DNA from: Neobacillus sp. SuZ13
Lineage (GTDB): Bacteria > Bacillota > Bacilli > Bacillales > Cytobacillaceae
Length of the DNA stretch: 64,000 nucleotides
Reading direction: 5' to 3'
NCBI RefSeq assembly: GCF_030123365.1
Contig: NZ_CP126107.1
Location: forward strand, 5,045,501-5,109,500
Shown here: piece after piece, positions 29,345 through 37,647 of the stretch
Position numbering within the stretch: the stretch's first letter is position 1
Layout of the letters: each line of letters starts with the position of its first letter
Notes under the pieces: generated by a model
Told to the model about the DNA's origin: nothing
The model's input: the letters and a program-made list of their open reading frames with translations, nothing else
The model's database searches: none
Position numbers and translations under genes: made by a program

Positions 29345-30043
29345 TTAATTCTCCCTTACGGTATAACCGATTCCTCTCACCGTTTGAATAATCGTCGGGT
29401 CAGAAAAACCTTCTTCAATCTTCTTACGTAAATGTCTGATAAATACATCAATGACATTTGTTTCTCCTTCATATTCATAGCCCCATACATGTAGAAGGAT
29501 GCTTTCCCGCGTGACAATTCTATTTTTTTGCGATAGCAAATACACGAGTAAATCGAATTCCTTTGGAGTTAACGTGATCGAAGTCTCACCCCTTTTGACC
29601 TCTCTCGTATCAATATTCACGGTTAAATCCCTTATTTCTAAAAGGGAATCATCGGTATATGAAGCTTTTATTGCAATGGAACTTTGACGAAGACATGAGC
29701 GAATTCTTGCTAATAATTCCTCAATCTCAAATGGCTTTGTTATATAATCATTTGCCCCTTGATCGAGTCCTGCTACCTTATCGATTGTCATATTACGGGC
29801 GGTCAATAAAATAACAGGTATTAGGTTATTCTCTTTTCTTATTCTTCTTAATACCTCAATACCATTGATTTCGGGTAACATAACATCCAATAAAATTAAA
29901 TCCAATTTTTCACTTAGGGCTGCCTGCAAACCTGATTTTCCGTCATATGCCACCATTACTTCGTATCCCTCATAGTCGAGTTCAATCTTTAATATCTTGG
30001 CAATCTGTTTTTCATCCTCTACAACCAAAATCCGCTGTTTCAT
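29345..30043 (-). CDS. OmpR-family response regulator
   Basis: Response regulator of 232 residues with an N-terminal receiver (acidic VEDEKQ, phospho-Asp in LILLDVMLP, Lys in YITKPF) and a C-terminal winged helix (TPKEFDLLVYLL, VRGIGYTVREN). The ATG at 30043 is 6 bases after AAAGGAGGG. The pair with the downstream kinase is of the ArlRS/CssRS general type, but I cannot assign it to a named system. Confidence 0.9.
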   Translation of the reverse strand: MKQRILVVEDEKQIAKILKIELDYEGYEVMVAYDGKSGLQAALSEKLDLILLDVMLPEINGIEVLRRIRKENNLIPVILLTARNMTIDKVAGLDQGANDYITKPFEIEELLARIRSCLRQSSIAIKASYTDDSLLEIRDLTVNIDTREVKRGETSITLTPKEFDLLVYLLSQKNRIVTRESILLHVWGYEYEGETNVIDVFIRHLRKKIEEGFSDPTIIQTVRGIGYTVREN

Positions 30044-30225
30044 CGTCATCCCTCCTTTTTCACTCTTAGACTTAGCAGCAAACTGTAAGTTTTTATATAA
30101 CAATCTATATCTCTCTGTGAACCCATCTCATTCAATTTAGCATGTTTTTTGCTTAGTTTTCTTTTTTTCATTGAATTTTAATCTTTCGTTCATACACTAG
30201 GTTGTGTAATGTTACGAGTTTAACG

Positions 30226-30260
30226 ACAAAAACTCCTTCTTTTTGTGGAAGGAGTTTTTT
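30226..30260. terminator. Bidirectional terminator downstream of the CmpB-type gene
   Basis: AAAACTCCTTC-TTTTTGTG-GAAGGAGTTTT; a T-run lies on each strand. Confidence 0.8.
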
Positions 30261-30270
30261 ATAAAATTTT

Positions 30271-30283
30271 GGTGTCAGGCACC
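30271..30283. repeat. GGTGTCAGGCACC motif at a gene end
   Basis: The 13-mer sits between the stop codon of the CmpB-type gene and its terminator hairpin, and its last base overlaps the stop codon. Confidence 0.85.
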
Positions 30284-30876
30284 TATTGAATTTGATTATT
30301 TGCCTTTTCTGGCATTAGTTCTTGCAGCGTATGTTTGCGAATAGCTAAGACTAGGTCGGCAAGGAAATACAATCCTATCGCTGACCAGACCCAGGCCCAA
30401 AATGGTTCTACTGCTCCGTATGTTGAGACAATGACAGGATGGATCCATTTGATACATAGGAGCGACAGGACCATCCAGGATAAAGAAAAGGGCAGGCAAA
30501 TATGACCATGAAGCTGCAGGGGTGTATCGGTGTAATCCCACCATTTCCGGTTAAAAAGCTTTTGCAGAAGCGCTCCTGTTACATATTCGACCAAAGTTGG
30601 GATGAAGAAACAAAGAAAAATAACTACTCCCCCATTTGTTTCTGGTGAAATCAAATAGACCAAAAGTACAGGGGTAATGCCGTACATCGGTTTAAATGGC
30701 CCAAATAAAAAATTCGGCTTAAAGAATTCCCGTTTCGTCAAAAAGTTATAACTGTTTTCAAGGAGCCAGCCTAAAAACGAATAAACGGTGAAATAAAAAA
30801 TCAGCGCGGCAGCTTCTTCAAGATTAAAAAGATCAGGATTTTGAAACTCAATTCCATTCAGCAAATTAATAATCAT
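30283..30876 (-). CDS. CmpB-type putative ABC-transporter membrane protein (PF06541-like)
   Basis: About 197 residues with five or six membrane segments. The family hallmarks are visible: FGPFKPMYGITPVLLVYL, EYVTGALLQKLFNRKWWDYT and LQLHGHICLPFSLSWM. The function of the family is unknown. The ATG at 30876 (MIINLL) is chosen because AAAGGTGG lies 8 bases upstream; an earlier ATG overlaps that site. Confidence 0.78.
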   Translation of the reverse strand: MIINLLNGIEFQNPDLFNLEEAAALIFYFTVYSFLGWLLENSYNFLTKREFFKPNFLFGPFKPMYGITPVLLVYLISPETNGGVVIFLCFFIPTLVEYVTGALLQKLFNRKWWDYTDTPLQLHGHICLPFSLSWMVLSLLCIKWIHPVIVSTYGAVEPFWAWVWSAIGLYFLADLVLAIRKHTLQELMPEKANNQIQ

Positions 30877-30989
30877 GGCTGAACCACCTTTCATGGATAA
30901 GAATTTCCCACTTTAGGTTTAACAGCCATGCTTCCAAATATACAAAAAAATTCCTGTTTTGTGCTTTTCAAACTTGTGAAAGTGCTTAT

Positions 30990-32177
30990 TTACATTGCAG
31001 CGGATTTTTCCTCCTGTCTTGACCGGAATTTTACCACTGAAGCAAATATCAATACGATACTTCCGACTCCAATCCATGTTAAAACTGATGTCGGATGATT
31101 CCAGCTGAAATTCTTCCCAAAAAAGAACAAGTCTCTGAGTCCTTCGACTAAAAACCGAATCGGCAGCCAGGGATTGATCCAATCGCGGTAAAAGGGTGAC
31201 ATGAACTCTGGTGCCATCGCTAATAGGGGCGCTCCAAAGAATAGCATGATCACAAAAATGGGAACCCCCTTGATTCCGGTCCAGGAAAGTACTGCTGAAA
31301 TCATTAAGAAAAAACTGTAACACGCCAGGGATAAGAAAAGTGCCGTATCTCCAAATTGTGAAATATGAACTCCGATTGCATCGGCCATCCAGGTTAATCC
31401 AAATCCTGCTACAAGGGCGATTACTGCTCCCATCAATACTTGAGCGATTAGTGCACTAAACTTTTCCTTTCGAGTTGCAAACCTTACTTTAGACAGGGTT
31501 AAAAAAATGATCACCGCTCCAGCAATACTTGCCATCCAAAGCGGCTGGAATAAGGAAACAGGCGCATTTCCATTCATGCTATTTGTACCGGTTTCATTAA
31601 CATTAATTACTTTTTTCGTGATCGGTGACACAAGGGCCGCAGCCTGTTTGGTAGTCACTGTCCCCCCTTGTACTTCAAATGCTTTTAATAGTTGGGTTCG
31701 TACATTCGTATTGATTTGATCGACCATTCCATTTAGAACTGTACCCGCCATTGTCGAGCCAGCCGTATTTATCCCTTGATTCACCACTATTTCAATTTCA
31801 GGGGATATAGGTTTAGGACCGCGAAGCGAGGCTTGCTTACTAGAGAAATCCTTAGGAATGACTAATGCTGCATAATAATCACGATGATCTAACCCTTTCT
31901 TCGCTTCCTGATAACTTGAGACAGAGATAAATTTAACGGCAGGCTCTTCACCTGAAGTAGATTGGGATGTTTTCTGAATCATGTCTGCAATGGTTTTCCC
32001 CATATTCACTTTTCCCTGGTTAGGAATATCCACTCCTTGGTCTTCATTAACAAACACAATCGGTAAATTCTTTGGAGTAGGTTGGACGGATGGTATGAGC
32101 GTTAAGCCAAAAACAAGCACCACAACTAAGACAATGATCGGTGATAAAAAAGCCAATTTACTTTTAAATAATTTCAT
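30990..32177 (-). CDS. ABC-2 / YhgE-Pip type membrane exporter protein
   Basis: A 395-residue membrane protein: N-terminal helix (residues 10-30), a large extracytoplasmic domain with LPIVFVNEDQG, VIPKDFSS and VNQGINTAGSTM, then five or six C-terminal helices. This is the topology of YhgE/Pip and ABC-2 efflux permeases. It is transcribed divergently from a tetR gene and probably controlled by it. The substrate is unknown. Confidence 0.75.
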   Translation of the reverse strand: MKLFKSKLAFLSPIIVLVVVLVFGLTLIPSVQPTPKNLPIVFVNEDQGVDIPNQGKVNMGKTIADMIQKTSQSTSGEEPAVKFISVSSYQEAKKGLDHRDYYAALVIPKDFSSKQASLRGPKPISPEIEIVVNQGINTAGSTMAGTVLNGMVDQINTNVRTQLLKAFEVQGGTVTTKQAAALVSPITKKVINVNETGTNSMNGNAPVSLFQPLWMASIAGAVIIFLTLSKVRFATRKEKFSALIAQVLMGAVIALVAGFGLTWMADAIGVHISQFGDTALFLSLACYSFFLMISAVLSWTGIKGVPIFVIMLFFGAPLLAMAPEFMSPFYRDWINPWLPIRFLVEGLRDLFFFGKNFSWNHPTSVLTWIGVGSIVLIFASVVKFRSRQEEKSAAM

Positions 32178-32358
32178 GGAAATCCTCCTCTTATTTTCCT
32201 ATAATAATCGGACACAATGTTGATTAATGTTCATGGTGTATATTATAATTCGTTTATTAATAAAGGCAATCAACAATAAAAAGCTATCTGTCTATTACTT
32301 GACACAAATGAATGAAACGTTTATTTTTTCTAAAAAAAATTTATTCGGAGGAATAGGA

Positions 32359-32967
32359 ATGTCGGAAAAATCAACTGATAAACGAATTGTAAGGACAAAG
32401 CGATTGATTCGTGATGCTCTCACAGAGTTAATGGAGGAAAAAGGGTTTGAAGGTATTACCGTCCGAGATTTAACACAAAAGGCAGAGATTAATCGGGGAA
32501 CATTTTATCTACACTACCATGATAAATATGATTTATTGGAGCAGAGCGAAGCGGAGATCTTAATCGAAATTCAAAAAATCGCACAAGAAATAAACCCCCT
32601 TGATTTCATAAACTTTAATCGGGAAGATGAGCCCTTTCCTTTCATTATTACCTTATTTGAACTTTTCCAAGAAAATTCAAACTTCATGAAAGTAATACTG
32701 GGTCCGAAAGGAGACGCATCATTCCAAGGGAAATTGAAAGATTTCATTAAACAGACCTTTTATCAAAATATCATGTCAAAAATAAACAAAGATAATTTGC
32801 TTGTCCCGGTGGACTATCTGTTTGCTTATGTCAGTTCCGCCCACCTCGGGGTGATTCAACATTGGTTAGAAAGCGGGATGGAAAAATCTCCACGCGAAAT
32901 AGCAATGATCCTATCGCGAATCACATTTTTAGGACCCAGAAATGCTCTTGGTTTTAAACAAAATTAG
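32359..32967 (+). CDS. TetR/AcrR family transcriptional regulator
   Basis: A 202-residue repressor with an N-terminal HTH (ALTELMEEKGFEGITVRDL...AEINRGTFYLHYHDK) and a TetR_C-type C-terminal ligand domain. The ATG at 32359 follows GGAGG by 7 bases; the open frame extends further upstream without a ribosome site. It lies between a divergent exporter gene and a co-directional ABC exporter pair, which are its likely targets. Confidence 0.88.
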   Translation: MSEKSTDKRIVRTKRLIRDALTELMEEKGFEGITVRDLTQKAEINRGTFYLHYHDKYDLLEQSEAEILIEIQKIAQEINPLDFINFNREDEPFPFIITLFELFQENSNFMKVILGPKGDASFQGKLKDFIKQTFYQNIMSKINKDNLLVPVDYLFAYVSSAHLGVIQHWLESGMEKSPREIAMILSRITFLGPRNALGFKQN

Positions 32968-33093
32968 ATTGCCCTATTAACAGGCATCCTTTTTTTAAGA
33001 GTAAATCAACACATTGTTGCTTTTTGTTTATTGCTTAAATCCACCTGCGCTGTAAAATGAAATCATAACAGCCATCTTAGGAGGCATGATTGA

Positions 33094-33822
33094 TTGATGA
33101 ATTCAACCATTAATGTAGAAGACGTCAGTAAAAGTTTTGGAAAAAAAACCGTCTTAAATGAGGTCAACTTAACGATCGAGAAGGGGCAATTATTTGGATT
33201 GATTGGACCATCTGGTGCCGGAAAAACCACCCTTGTCAAAATGATTGTTGGTATGGAAAAGGCGGATAAAGGTTCCATTCATGTATTAAATAAAAAAATG
33301 CCGAACCTTTCCTTACTTCAAGACATTGGCTATATGGCCCAAGCAGATGCCTTGTATGGTGAGTTAACGGGAGAGGAGAATCTAAAGTTTTTTGCTTCTC
33401 TATTTGGGTTGAATAAAGAAGCACAGAAAAAACGGCTATTGTATGTAGCCAATTTAGTCAACCTCACCAATGACTTAAACAAAAGAGTAGCAGCTTATTC
33501 GGGAGGGATGAAACGACGTTTATCCTTGGCAATCGCATTAATTCAAGACCCGCAAATCTTAATCCTTGATGAGCCAACCGTCGGCATTGACCCCGAACTA
33601 AAATTGTCGATCTGGAAAGAATTCCTGCGCTTGAAAAATGAAGAGCAAAAAACCATCATCGTCACCACCCACGTCATGGATGAAGCAGTGAAATGCGATT
33701 ATGTCGCCATGGTTCGCGATGGTCGGATTTTAACAAGCGGCACGCCTAATCAATTAAAGGCGTTATACGGAACCGACGATTTCGATGAGGTATTCTTGAA
33801 AGCTGGGGTGAAACAATCATGA
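33094..33822 (+). CDS. ABC-2 type exporter, ATP-binding protein
   Basis: CcmA-type ATPase of 242 residues. Walker A GPSGAGKTT near residue 36, Q-loop YMAQADALY, signature YSGGMKRR, Walker B LILDEPTVGID and H-loop TTHVMDE are present. The start is TTG (33094), 9 bases after AGGAGG, or the ATG immediately after it. Its stop overlaps the permease start by 4 bases. Confidence 0.9.
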   Translation: MMNSTINVEDVSKSFGKKTVLNEVNLTIEKGQLFGLIGPSGAGKTTLVKMIVGMEKADKGSIHVLNKKMPNLSLLQDIGYMAQADALYGELTGEENLKFFASLFGLNKEAQKKRLLYVANLVNLTNDLNKRVAAYSGGMKRRLSLAIALIQDPQILILDEPTVGIDPELKLSIWKEFLRLKNEEQKTIIVTTHVMDEAVKCDYVAMVRDGRILTSGTPNQLKALYGTDDFDEVFLKAGVKQS

Positions 33823-34874
33823 GAGTGTTCGCGTTAGTTAAACGAATCTTCCGGCAGATGTTTCGGGATAAACGTACGTTGGCCTTGCTGTTTGTGGCAC
33901 CACTGCTCATTCTTACCCTGATGTATTTTTTATTCAACGGCAACACTGTCGATCCTAAATTAGGTGTCACTGGTGTGGATGATAATCTTGTCAGCGGATT
34001 GAAAAAGGCAGACATACAAGTGAAACAGTACGAAAAAGTCAATTCTCAAACGGTGGTAGATGACGACCTTGATGGATTGTTAGAACAAGAGAATGGACGT
34101 TTAAAATTAACATTACAAAATAACGACCCAGCAAAAGCGAAAGGCTTGCAAATGAAAGTCAGCCAAGCGGTCGCGGCCCAAAGTCAAGCTAAGTTAATTC
34201 AGCAAAATAAAGCAGCGGCAGGTCTGGCCCAGCAAAGCATCGATATTGATTATGTGTATGGAGATGCTGATACCGTCTTTTTTGATGTATTAAGCCCGAT
34301 ATTAGTTGGCTTCTTCGTTTTCTTTTTCGTCTTTATTATTTCAGGAATTGGATTATTACGTGAACGGACAACAGGAACACTAGAACGGTTGATGTCGACA
34401 CCGATACGGAGATGGGAAATCGTTACGGCGTACTTGGTGGGGTATGGTATTTTTGCAGTCATCCAAACTATGATCGTGGTATTCTACTCTATTAATGTAT
34501 TAGATATCGTTCTGGTCGGATCGATTGGGAATGTGCTTCTCATCAATTTAATTCTCGCGTTGGTAGCTCTCTCCCTTGGAATCCTTTTATCAACCTTCGC
34601 TGCTTCTGAGTTTCAGATGATTCAATTTATCCCAATTGCCGTTATCCCTCAAATATTTTTCGCAGGAATCTTTCCGCTGGAAGGGATGGCCGATTGGTTA
34701 CAGGCAGTTGCAAAGGTTATACCGATGTACTATGCAGGGGACGCTCTAAAAGGTGTGATGTATAAAGGGTTGGGTTTTAGTGAGATTAGCGGCGACCTCT
34801 TGGCCTTACTTATCTTCGCAGCGATTTTCATTGTGTTGAATATCTTCTCATTGAAAAAGTATCGAAAACTATAA
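33819..34874 (+). CDS. ABC-2 type exporter permease
   Basis: A 351-residue permease: N-terminal helix (about 25-41), a 130-residue extracytoplasmic domain, then five helices. The ABC-2 segment GIGLLRERTTGTLERLMSTPI is clear. It couples to the ATPase upstream (ATGA overlap). Likely drug, antibiotic or lipid export under TetR control. The stop codon is followed immediately by a repeat element. Confidence 0.88.
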   Translation: MRVFALVKRIFRQMFRDKRTLALLFVAPLLILTLMYFLFNGNTVDPKLGVTGVDDNLVSGLKKADIQVKQYEKVNSQTVVDDDLDGLLEQENGRLKLTLQNNDPAKAKGLQMKVSQAVAAQSQAKLIQQNKAAAGLAQQSIDIDYVYGDADTVFFDVLSPILVGFFVFFFVFIISGIGLLRERTTGTLERLMSTPIRRWEIVTAYLVGYGIFAVIQTMIVVFYSINVLDIVLVGSIGNVLLINLILALVALSLGILLSTFAASEFQMIQFIPIAVIPQIFFAGIFPLEGMADWLQAVAKVIPMYYAGDALKGVMYKGLGFSEISGDLLALLIFAAIFIVLNIFSLKKYRKL

Positions 34875-35017
34875 AGTGGAAGCGCCCGTTTAGCAGCGTA
34901 GGGACTGGAGCGCTTTGACTGAGATAAAGGAAACACGAAGAGCGTTAGCGCATTCGTGCTTGACTTATCGTAAGGAAAAGAGCGAAGTACACTAGCTGCT
35001 GGGTGTTGGAACTAGAC
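34875..35017. repeat. Type A GC-rich repeat element
   Basis: About 143 bp starting AGTGGAAGCGCCCG and ending GTTGGAACTAGAC, directly after the permease stop. The second copy (37301-37574) shares nearly all of it but is interrupted by another element. Confidence 0.85.
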
Positions 35018-35049
35018 TGTTTTCTAAGTTCAATCTTATTAAAAATAAA

Positions 35050-35080
35050 GGGAGAGATGATCAATGATTCATCTCTCCCT
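35050..35080 (-). terminator. Terminator after FMN reductase gene
   Basis: AGGGAGAGATGA pairs with TCATCTCTCCCT; the minus strand ends in a T-rich tract. Confidence 0.8.
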
Positions 35081-35088
35081 TGTTATTC

Positions 35089-35631
35089 TTATCGGATTGT
35101 TTTTAATGCTCCGCTCCATTGGTTAACTTCATCAAGCATAGCATTTACATTTGTAAGGTGTAATTCTGCTGGTTTGAAAACACTGCCGTTTTCAAAGTCT
35201 GTGAATAATGATAATGTTGGATGTGTACGAACATCCGCTACTTTTAACTCACCTAGGATTCCACGTAAATGTTCAGCAGCACGTGCTCCGCCTGTTGAAC
35301 CATAGCTTACGATCCCGGCAGCTTTGTTATTCCATGCTTCACGTGCAAAATCAAGCGCATTTTTTAAGGCACCTGTGATGCTGTGATTGTATTCTTGCAC
35401 GATGAAAACAAAGCCATCTAATTCCGCAAGTTTTGTATTCCATTGTGCAATTCCTGGTTCTGAACCGTCTGTTGTGCCTAAGAATGGTAAATTAAAGTCT
35501 GCGATATCAACGATTTCATAGTTTGCATCGCCGCGTTTGTCAGCAATTCCTTTCACCCATTCCCCAACTTGTGGGCTTACACGTCCTTGACGTGTGCTAC
35601 CTAAAATAATCCCAATGTTTAATTTTGTCAT
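35089..35631 (-). CDS. NADPH-dependent FMN reductase family protein
   Basis: Flavodoxin-fold reductase of 180 residues. The FMN phosphate loop is GSTRQGRVS near residue 11, followed by FVFIVQEYNHSITGALKNALD and YGSTGGARAAEHL. It resembles YhdA/azoreductase and chromate reductase proteins. The ATG at 35631 (MTKLNIGI) has GGAGG upstream. Single-gene unit with a terminator. Confidence 0.88.
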   Translation of the reverse strand: MTKLNIGIILGSTRQGRVSPQVGEWVKGIADKRGDANYEIVDIADFNLPFLGTTDGSEPGIAQWNTKLAELDGFVFIVQEYNHSITGALKNALDFAREAWNNKAAGIVSYGSTGGARAAEHLRGILGELKVADVRTHPTLSLFTDFENGSVFKPAELHLTNVNAMLDEVNQWSGALKTIR

Positions 35632-35937
35632 TGTTTTTTCCTCCTTCGTTGATTCACCAAATAGTCTACCTAGAAAACCCAACTTCAACACCACCTATAA
35701 AAATTTTTTATATAAAAATTACGTAGTGTTCATGAATAAACAAAACGTTTCTTTGCAGGATTTCTTCCTACAAACATACTCACCAAGATATTATCAATTA
35801 AAATATTAATAAATTAAATATTATTAATTAATATATCTTTAATTCAAAGTAATTTTATAATATTTATGTTTTCTTGTCAATCGATTTAACTTTAGATTTT
35901 GCAAAGATATTATTAATTATTCTAAAACACATAAAAA

Positions 35938-35966
35938 AACCACTTAGCACACTAGCTAAGTGGTTT
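35938..35966 (-). terminator. Terminator after minJ
   Basis: Stem CCACTTAGC/GCTAAGTGG, with TTTTTTT on the minus strand. The GGTGCCTGACACC motif lies between the stop codon and this hairpin. Confidence 0.85.
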
Positions 35967-35968
35967 TG

Positions 35969-35981
35969 GGTGTCAGGCACC
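35969..35981. repeat. GGTGTCAGGCACC motif providing the minJ stop codon
   Basis: Read on the minus strand the motif is GGTGCCTGACACC; GGT GCC encode the last two residues (Gly-Ala) of MinJ and TGA is its stop. Confidence 0.85.
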
Positions 35982-37160
35982 AACATCATATTTACGATCG
36001 TCCTGTACAAAGAGGATACCGAGTTCATGGTGGTCACCTTCGTATAGAGCGCGTTGGACGAAACGGATTTCTCCATTTGTATCGAGAACCTCTAGTTTGC
36101 AGTGGGCACGATTTTTTTGAAGTGCTTCGTAAAACACCTTTTCATCACGAACCAAGACACCATTCGCTTTCGTGATCACTTCCCCCACCTGCAAATCCAT
36201 TTTACTTGCGGGTGACTCGGGAATAACCCCGATAATCATCAGACCTTGATTCTTTTTGGAAAAATAAAACGGGAGATTATCATCCTTCATACCAGCGAGT
36301 AAAATAATAAACTCACGGCCGAGAACAGCCAGAGCACAGGTTACAATCGAACTGAGCGGGAACCAATAGCCTAGAACAGAAAGAAGTGTAACAAACACTC
36401 CAAGCAGGATTACCCGGCGGCCATGAAGCTCAATCGCAATCTTAGGCAGCATTCCTTTAACTTGCTGATGAAATCCAATCGCAAATGGAACAAAAATCAG
36501 CGAGTATTCCTTGGCACCCAAATGGAAAACGGGCCACCAGTCGAATGGAAGCTGTAACGCATTGCCTGGTATAAGTAAGAAAATCGGCAGCATCCAGAGA
36601 CGCTTTCCTTCGTGCAATCCTACATTTTGACCGCGTTTGCTTTTAGCTAGTTTAGGGGATGTCCCATAACTGCCATTTTTAAGGATTAGCATCCCTTCTG
36701 CGATTAGCATCAACCCCATCAAAACGACTATAGAAGGATAGATCTTGTCACTCAATGCCTGGAACGACTTCGAAAAGGGCGGGATTGTCCAATTATTTTC
36801 CGCTATCAATATGATAGAGAAAAAGGCTGCCCCCATCGTATAGGCAGGCGAGATCCAGCGAACATTTGTCGTTAGTGACCACAAAAAAGTAAATCCAGCA
36901 ATAAGCAGGATGCTTGCGAATGGAACCGTGATCCCTGCTGCAATAACAACTACCGAAAGTACAAGTCCGATCAAAATGCCGGGTGGAAATAACTGTCGAA
37001 GTTCAAAATAGGCATCATGTGCCCGAATATGAAAATTTTTCCTTTCACGTTTCACCCTCATTACACCTAAAATTCCAGCCAGGAAAACGAGATAGTATAA
37101 AACAGGATGAAGAAATAACTTGCCTGTCCCTTTAAGAAGTTCTACAAGCCATATTTGCAC
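35973..37160 (-). CDS. minJ: Cell division topological determinant MinJ (PDZ domain)
   Basis: Polytopic membrane protein of about 395 residues that in B. subtilis bridges DivIVA and MinD to place the division septum. It has about eight helices, then a C-terminal PDZ domain (GVIPESPASKMDLQVGEVITKANGV). It lies beside ctpB as in B. subtilis. GTG at 37160 or TTG at 37163 is the likely start (AGGTGG upstream). The final two codons and the stop lie inside a dispersed repeat motif. Confidence 0.87.
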   Translation of the reverse strand: MQIWLVELLKGTGKLFLHPVLYYLVFLAGILGVMRVKRERKNFHIRAHDAYFELRQLFPPGILIGLVLSVVVIAAGITVPFASILLIAGFTFLWSLTTNVRWISPAYTMGAAFFSIILIAENNWTIPPFSKSFQALSDKIYPSIVVLMGLMLIAEGMLILKNGSYGTSPKLAKSKRGQNVGLHEGKRLWMLPIFLLIPGNALQLPFDWWPVFHLGAKEYSLIFVPFAIGFHQQVKGMLPKIAIELHGRRVILLGVFVTLLSVLGYWFPLSSIVTCALAVLGREFIILLAGMKDDNLPFYFSKKNQGLMIIGVIPESPASKMDLQVGEVITKANGVLVRDEKVFYEALQKNRAHCKLEVLDTNGEIRFVQRALYEGDHHELGILFVQDDRKYDVGA

Positions 37161-37300
37161 CAATTCCTGCCACCTGCCTCTATTAAAAATTTCTAGTAGT
37201 CTATTAGGGAAAAGTCTCCTAAAGAGTATTTTACCAAATTGCCGCCATAAAACATATTGCTAGTTTTTAGAAAATGGTAAAAATATTGTATCACTACAAA

Positions 37301-37574
37301 AAGCGGAAGCGCCCGTTTAGCGGCGTATGGACTGGAGCGCTCCAACCGAGATAAAGGAAACACGAAAAGCGGAAGCGCCTTGCTCAGGGGCGACAGGCAT
37401 AAGACGAGCCGGCATGAAGGTTGCTTTTTGACCTTCAGGACGGATTGGCTTATGACCCCGAGCTCCTAGGCGCTGGAGCTAGACAACACGAAGAGCGTTA
37501 GCGATTCGATGTTGACTTATCGTAGGGCGGAGAGCGAAGTACACTAGCCGCTGGGCGCTGGAGCTGGATTCAGA
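37301..37574. repeat. Type A element interrupted by a type B element
   Basis: The 484-bp gap between minJ and ctpB holds a second type A copy. Its left part (37301-37366) and right part (37485-37574) align with 34875-35017. The left and right junctions both read AACACGAA. The rest of the gap (37164-37300, 37575-37620) is AT-rich with no gene. Confidence 0.85.
37367..37484. mobile_element. Type B small element inserted in type A, with 8-bp direct repeats
   Basis: 118 bp from AAGCGGAAGCGCC to GGCGCTGGAGCTAGAC, flanked by AACACGAA at 37359-37366 and 37485-37492; the uninterrupted type A copy has this octamer once. The ends form an imperfect inverted repeat, and a GAAGGT...ACCTTC hairpin lies inside. 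No coding capacity. A MITE-like element is the simplest reading. Confidence 0.7.
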
Positions 37575-37621
37575 GAACTATATCAATTTATCTACAATTA
37601 ATTATATAATTTGATATAAAA

Positions 37622-37647
37622 GAAAAACAGAGGCATAAGCCCCTGCT
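37622..37647 (-). terminator. Terminator after ctpB
   Basis: Minus-strand GCAGGGGCTTATGCCTCTG hairpin followed by TTTTTC. Confidence 0.7.
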
